A stretch of DNA of 35,813 bases from positions 1-35,813 of the forward strand of contig RECE01000185.1 of NCBI GenBank assembly GCA_007694165.1, read 5' to 3'. The position numbers and the translations under genes are program-made. Each line of letters begins with the position of its first letter. Positions within the stretch are counted from its first letter, which is position 1. The notes under the pieces are model-generated. The model was not told where the DNA came from and did not search any database. It worked only from the letters and a program-made list of their open reading frames with translations. Shown piece by piece: positions 33,172 through 35,813 of the stretch. The stretch is from Bacteroidota bacterium (GTDB lineage: Bacteria; Bacteroidota; Bacteroidia; Bacteroidales; UBA7960).

Positions 33172-35622
33172 TTATTTTGCTGCTACCCTCACCAGGTCCG
33201 AAAGCACTCCGGCTGCCGTAACCTCTGCCCCGGCGCCGGGTCCTTTTATTACCATGGGATTATGAAGATAGCGGTTGGTGGTTAATGAAATGATATTATC
33301 GCTGCCGGTAAGATTGTAAAAAGGATGCTTTGCATCCAGCATCAGCAATTGGATAGCAGCCTTGCCATTGCTGAGTATACCCACGTAATGCAGGGCAAGA
33401 TTTTCTTTTTCTGCCTTTTGTTTCAGCGCTTCAAAAATGTTTTCTGCTTTTTCCAGCTCCTGGTAGAAACCTTCCAGTCCATCGGCATGCAGGCAGGCCT
33501 GAGGTAAAATGGGTTGGAGTTCAATATCTTCCAGCTCCATTTTCAATCCTGTTTCGCGCGCCAGGATCAACATCTTGCGGGCAAAATCGAGTCCGCTCAG
33601 ATCGTCCCTGGGGTCTGGCTCTGTAAATCCTTTGGCCTGTGCTTCTTTTACTACTTCGGCAAAAGTGCGCTTTCCCCTGTAGTTATTGAAAATGTAAGAA
33701 ATGGTGCCGGAAAGAATAGCCTCTATCTTGATAATGCGATCACCGCTGATGAGCAGTTCGTGAATGGTTTTGATGATAGGCAACCCGGCCCCCACCGAAG
33801 TTTCGTACCAGAAATCAGCATTGTTGCGTATAGCCGCATCCCTGTTAAGGATGTATTGCTGGTAGGAACCCGATACCCCAATTTTATTGCAGGCTACCAC
33901 CGAAATACTATGTTCGAAAAGCCTGGAATATAAGGAAGCTACATCGGGGCTCCCGGTATTGTCAATAAAAACCGAATTGGGGAGATTCTCGCCGATGGCT
34001 TTGTCGATAAAATCCTGAACTGTGGCTTTTTCTGCTTCGGTATCCAGCAAAGTCCTCCAGTGAGCAGGTGAAATACCCTCACCGTTTAAAAGCATACTGC
34101 TGCTGTTGCAAATGCCTGCCAGGTTGAGTTTTACCTGTCTTTTTTCTTCAAGAAACTGTTGGTGGGTTTTGATGAGATTCAGCAGCGTGCCGCCAATATT
34201 TCCCACGCCACAGCAAAAAACATTCAGGGTTTTTACGGGGGAAAGGAACATGGCATCGTGCACCGAATTCATGGCCTTGGAGAGATCCTGCTGGTCAATC
34301 ACCGTGGAAATATTCAGCTCTGATGAGCCCTGGGCAATGGCAACCACATTTACGCCGCTGCGCCCCAATGCACTGAAAAACCTTCCCGACAGGCCCTTGG
34401 TGTGGCGCATATTCTCACCAACAACGGCAATGATGCTCAGGTGATTTTCAATTTGTGGCGGACGGATTCTTTTCAGGGCCAGCTCTTGCTCAAACTCTTT
34501 GTGCAGGGCCTGGCTGGCAAATTCCTGGTCGGCTGGACTAACGGCCAGGGTAATGCTGTGTTCAGAGCTTGCCTGGGTAATGAGAATGATGTTGATTCCA
34601 TTGTCGGCAAGCACTTTGAACAGCCGCCCGCTGAATCCCCTGTTTCCTACCATGCCACTACCCTGCAGGGTAATGAGGCTTATCTGAGGAATAAAAGAGA
34701 TTCCTTTTATCAGTGAACCATTGGAAGAAGAACGCGGGCTTATGCGGGTGCCACGGAATTTTTGATTGAAAGTATTCCTGATAATGATGGGGATCTTTTT
34801 TTCCTGAGCCGGAATCATGGTGGGGGGATGGATTACTTTGGCCCCGAAATAAGATAGCTCTATGGCTTCGTCATAAGAAAGCTGGCGAATGGAGAAAGCC
34901 TTTTTCACCCATCGCGGATCTGCTGTCATGATTCCATCCACATCGGTCCATATCTGTATCTCCCTGCTACCGGTTGCAGCTGCAACAATGGCCGCTGTAT
35001 AGTCCGATCCACCTCTTCCCAAAGTGGTGGTATCACCCTGATCATTGGAAGCGATAAACCCTGTGAAGATATAAAACTCCGCATCGTTTTCGTCCAGGTA
35101 TGTAAGCACCAGCTTGCGGGTGATGGGGGTGTTGACATTGGCCTTGCCGAAATTGCTGTCTGTCCGGATGATTTTGCGGGTATCGACAAACAAGGTTTTG
35201 CCACAATTCTGGTTGATGAAATGAGAGACCATAAAACAAGACAACAACTCTCCGTAGGACAGCACTTTGTCTCTCACCCGCATGGAGGCTTCGCCGATGG
35301 CCTTGATGCCTGCCAGCAATTCTTCCAGCTCGTTGAACATCAGTTTCAATCCCAGTAAGGCATGATTATGGAGCCTAACCTCCAGAAGTTTTCTTACCAC
35401 CTCATAATGCTTTACCTCGAGAGCTTTCAAGCCTGAACTTACATCCTTTCCCCTGGTGGCTTTATCCATGAGCTCAACCAGGCTTGCCGTTACTCCATGC
35501 ATGGCAGAACAGACGATGATGGTTTTCTTTCCATCGTTCTTCATGGATTTAACAATGCTGATTACAGCGAGAATGGCCTCTGAACTGCCTACGGATGTTC
35601 CCCCGAATTTTAATACTTTCAT
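33172..35622 (-). CDS. thrA: Bifunctional aspartokinase/homoserine dehydrogenase
   Basis: An 816-residue fusion, the usual ThrA length, catalysing the first and third steps from aspartate to homoserine. The aspartokinase part begins MKVLKFGGTSVGS and has TTLGRGGSDYTAA near residue 205. Two ACT-type regulatory segments follow, SGMVGNRGFSGRLFKVLA and GENMRHTKGLSGRFFSAL, where threonine feedback binding would be expected. The homoserine dehydrogenase part starts near residue 465 with the Rossmann motif GVGNIGGTLL and contains LSGTISYIFN and FTEPDPRDDLSGLD. The start is supported by AAGGA (35627-35631, minus strand) four bases upstream. It lies 15 bases after the leuB stop. Confidence 0.96.
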   Translation of the reverse strand: MKVLKFGGTSVGSSEAILAVISIVKSMKNDGKKTIIVCSAMHGVTASLVELMDKATRGKDVSSGLKALEVKHYEVVRKLLEVRLHNHALLGLKLMFNELEELLAGIKAIGEASMRVRDKVLSYGELLSCFMVSHFINQNCGKTLFVDTRKIIRTDSNFGKANVNTPITRKLVLTYLDENDAEFYIFTGFIASNDQGDTTTLGRGGSDYTAAIVAAATGSREIQIWTDVDGIMTADPRWVKKAFSIRQLSYDEAIELSYFGAKVIHPPTMIPAQEKKIPIIIRNTFNQKFRGTRISPRSSSNGSLIKGISFIPQISLITLQGSGMVGNRGFSGRLFKVLADNGINIILITQASSEHSITLAVSPADQEFASQALHKEFEQELALKRIRPPQIENHLSIIAVVGENMRHTKGLSGRFFSALGRSGVNVVAIAQGSSELNISTVIDQQDLSKAMNSVHDAMFLSPVKTLNVFCCGVGNIGGTLLNLIKTHQQFLEEKRQVKLNLAGICNSSSMLLNGEGISPAHWRTLLDTEAEKATVQDFIDKAIGENLPNSVFIDNTGSPDVASLYSRLFEHSISVVACNKIGVSGSYQQYILNRDAAIRNNADFWYETSVGAGLPIIKTIHELLISGDRIIKIEAILSGTISYIFNNYRGKRTFAEVVKEAQAKGFTEPDPRDDLSGLDFARKMLILARETGLKMELEDIELQPILPQACLHADGLEGFYQELEKAENIFEALKQKAEKENLALHYVGILSNGKAAIQLLMLDAKHPFYNLTGSDNIISLTTNRYLHNPMVIKGPGAGAEVTAAGVLSDLVRVAAK

Positions 35623-35637
35623 GTTTTCCTTGTTAGG

Positions 35638-35813
35638 TTAGAAGTTTTTCTGAATAAAATCTGCCAGCCAATCGCCCACATCAGAAGTGGTGGATGCCTT
35701 TTCACGGTTGATATCTTCTGTTACAACGCCTTCTTCCAGTGAAGCTTCAACAGCTTTATGTATCATTTCTGCTTCAGCAGGCAGGTTGAATGCATATTCA
35801 AACATCAGAGCCG
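35638..35813 (-). CDS. leuB: 3-isopropylmalate dehydrogenase, C-terminal end only
   Basis: The minus strand from the right edge reads 57 codons and a TAA stop at 35640-35638. The residues include ALMFEYAFNLPAEAEMI, VEASLEEGVVTEDI and the ending STTSDVGDWLADFIQKNF, which match the end of LeuB: the helix after the active site, then a TxDI and S(T)xxxGD tail. LeuB oxidises 3-isopropylmalate in leucine synthesis. The rest of the gene lies outside the window. Confidence is limited by the short visible part; another isocitrate/isopropylmalate dehydrogenase family member is possible but less likely. Confidence 0.8.
   Translation of the reverse strand, partial: ALMFEYAFNLPAEAEMIHKAVEASLEEGVVTEDINREKASTTSDVGDWLADFIQKNF

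Overview
The window looks like a chromosomal segment from a member of the Bacteroidota. Four things point there: several very large secreted proteins end in type IX secretion system (T9SS) C-terminal sorting domains; there is a PorP/SprF-family outer-membrane protein; the one convincing promoter is TTTG-N19-TAnnTTTG, the Bacteroidota sigma-A consensus; and a TPR/histidine-kinase sensor of the type common in that phylum is present. The genus cannot be told from sequence alone. No tRNA, rRNA, CRISPR array, insertion sequence or phage gene was recognised.

Left edge (1-1824, minus strand): a secreted T9SS protein that runs off the window. It has a signal peptide, a beta-sandwich region, an E-set/CBM-like region, three roughly 77-residue InlB-B-type repeats and the start of a type A sorting domain. 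A non-coding stretch of about 725 bases separates it from the next gene and holds the strong promoter (2326-2356).

Centre (2550-28557, plus strand): five closely spaced genes that look like one transcription unit of about 26 kb. They are a PorP/SprF-like protein; a 2564-residue protein with three MAM-like jelly rolls and nine copies of a 181-residue CARDB plus Ig-like module and a type A sorting tail; a 2941-residue and a 2651-residue PKD-array protein, both ending in the gliding-motility-associated (CHU_C, type B) sorting domain; and a small thioredoxin-fold protein. The two PKD giants are collinear paralogues: 23 modules line up with an offset of two, and both contain exactly three copies of a four-module super-repeat of about 1.05 kb just before four shared terminal modules. 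They differ in their N-terminal heads (Ig-like domains versus an IgGFc-binding-type domain). By analogy with SprB/SprF, the PorP/SprF-like protein probably helps export or anchor the giants, which would then act as fibrous surface adhesins or matrix proteins. That role is inferred.

Right side (28529-35813, minus strand): a TPR-containing sensor histidine kinase, tail-to-tail with the thioredoxin gene and overlapping it by 29 bases, then thrC, thrB and thrA (threonine synthesis from aspartate), then the 3' end of leuB. The leu-thr genes are tightly packed and read as ordinary amino-acid biosynthesis.
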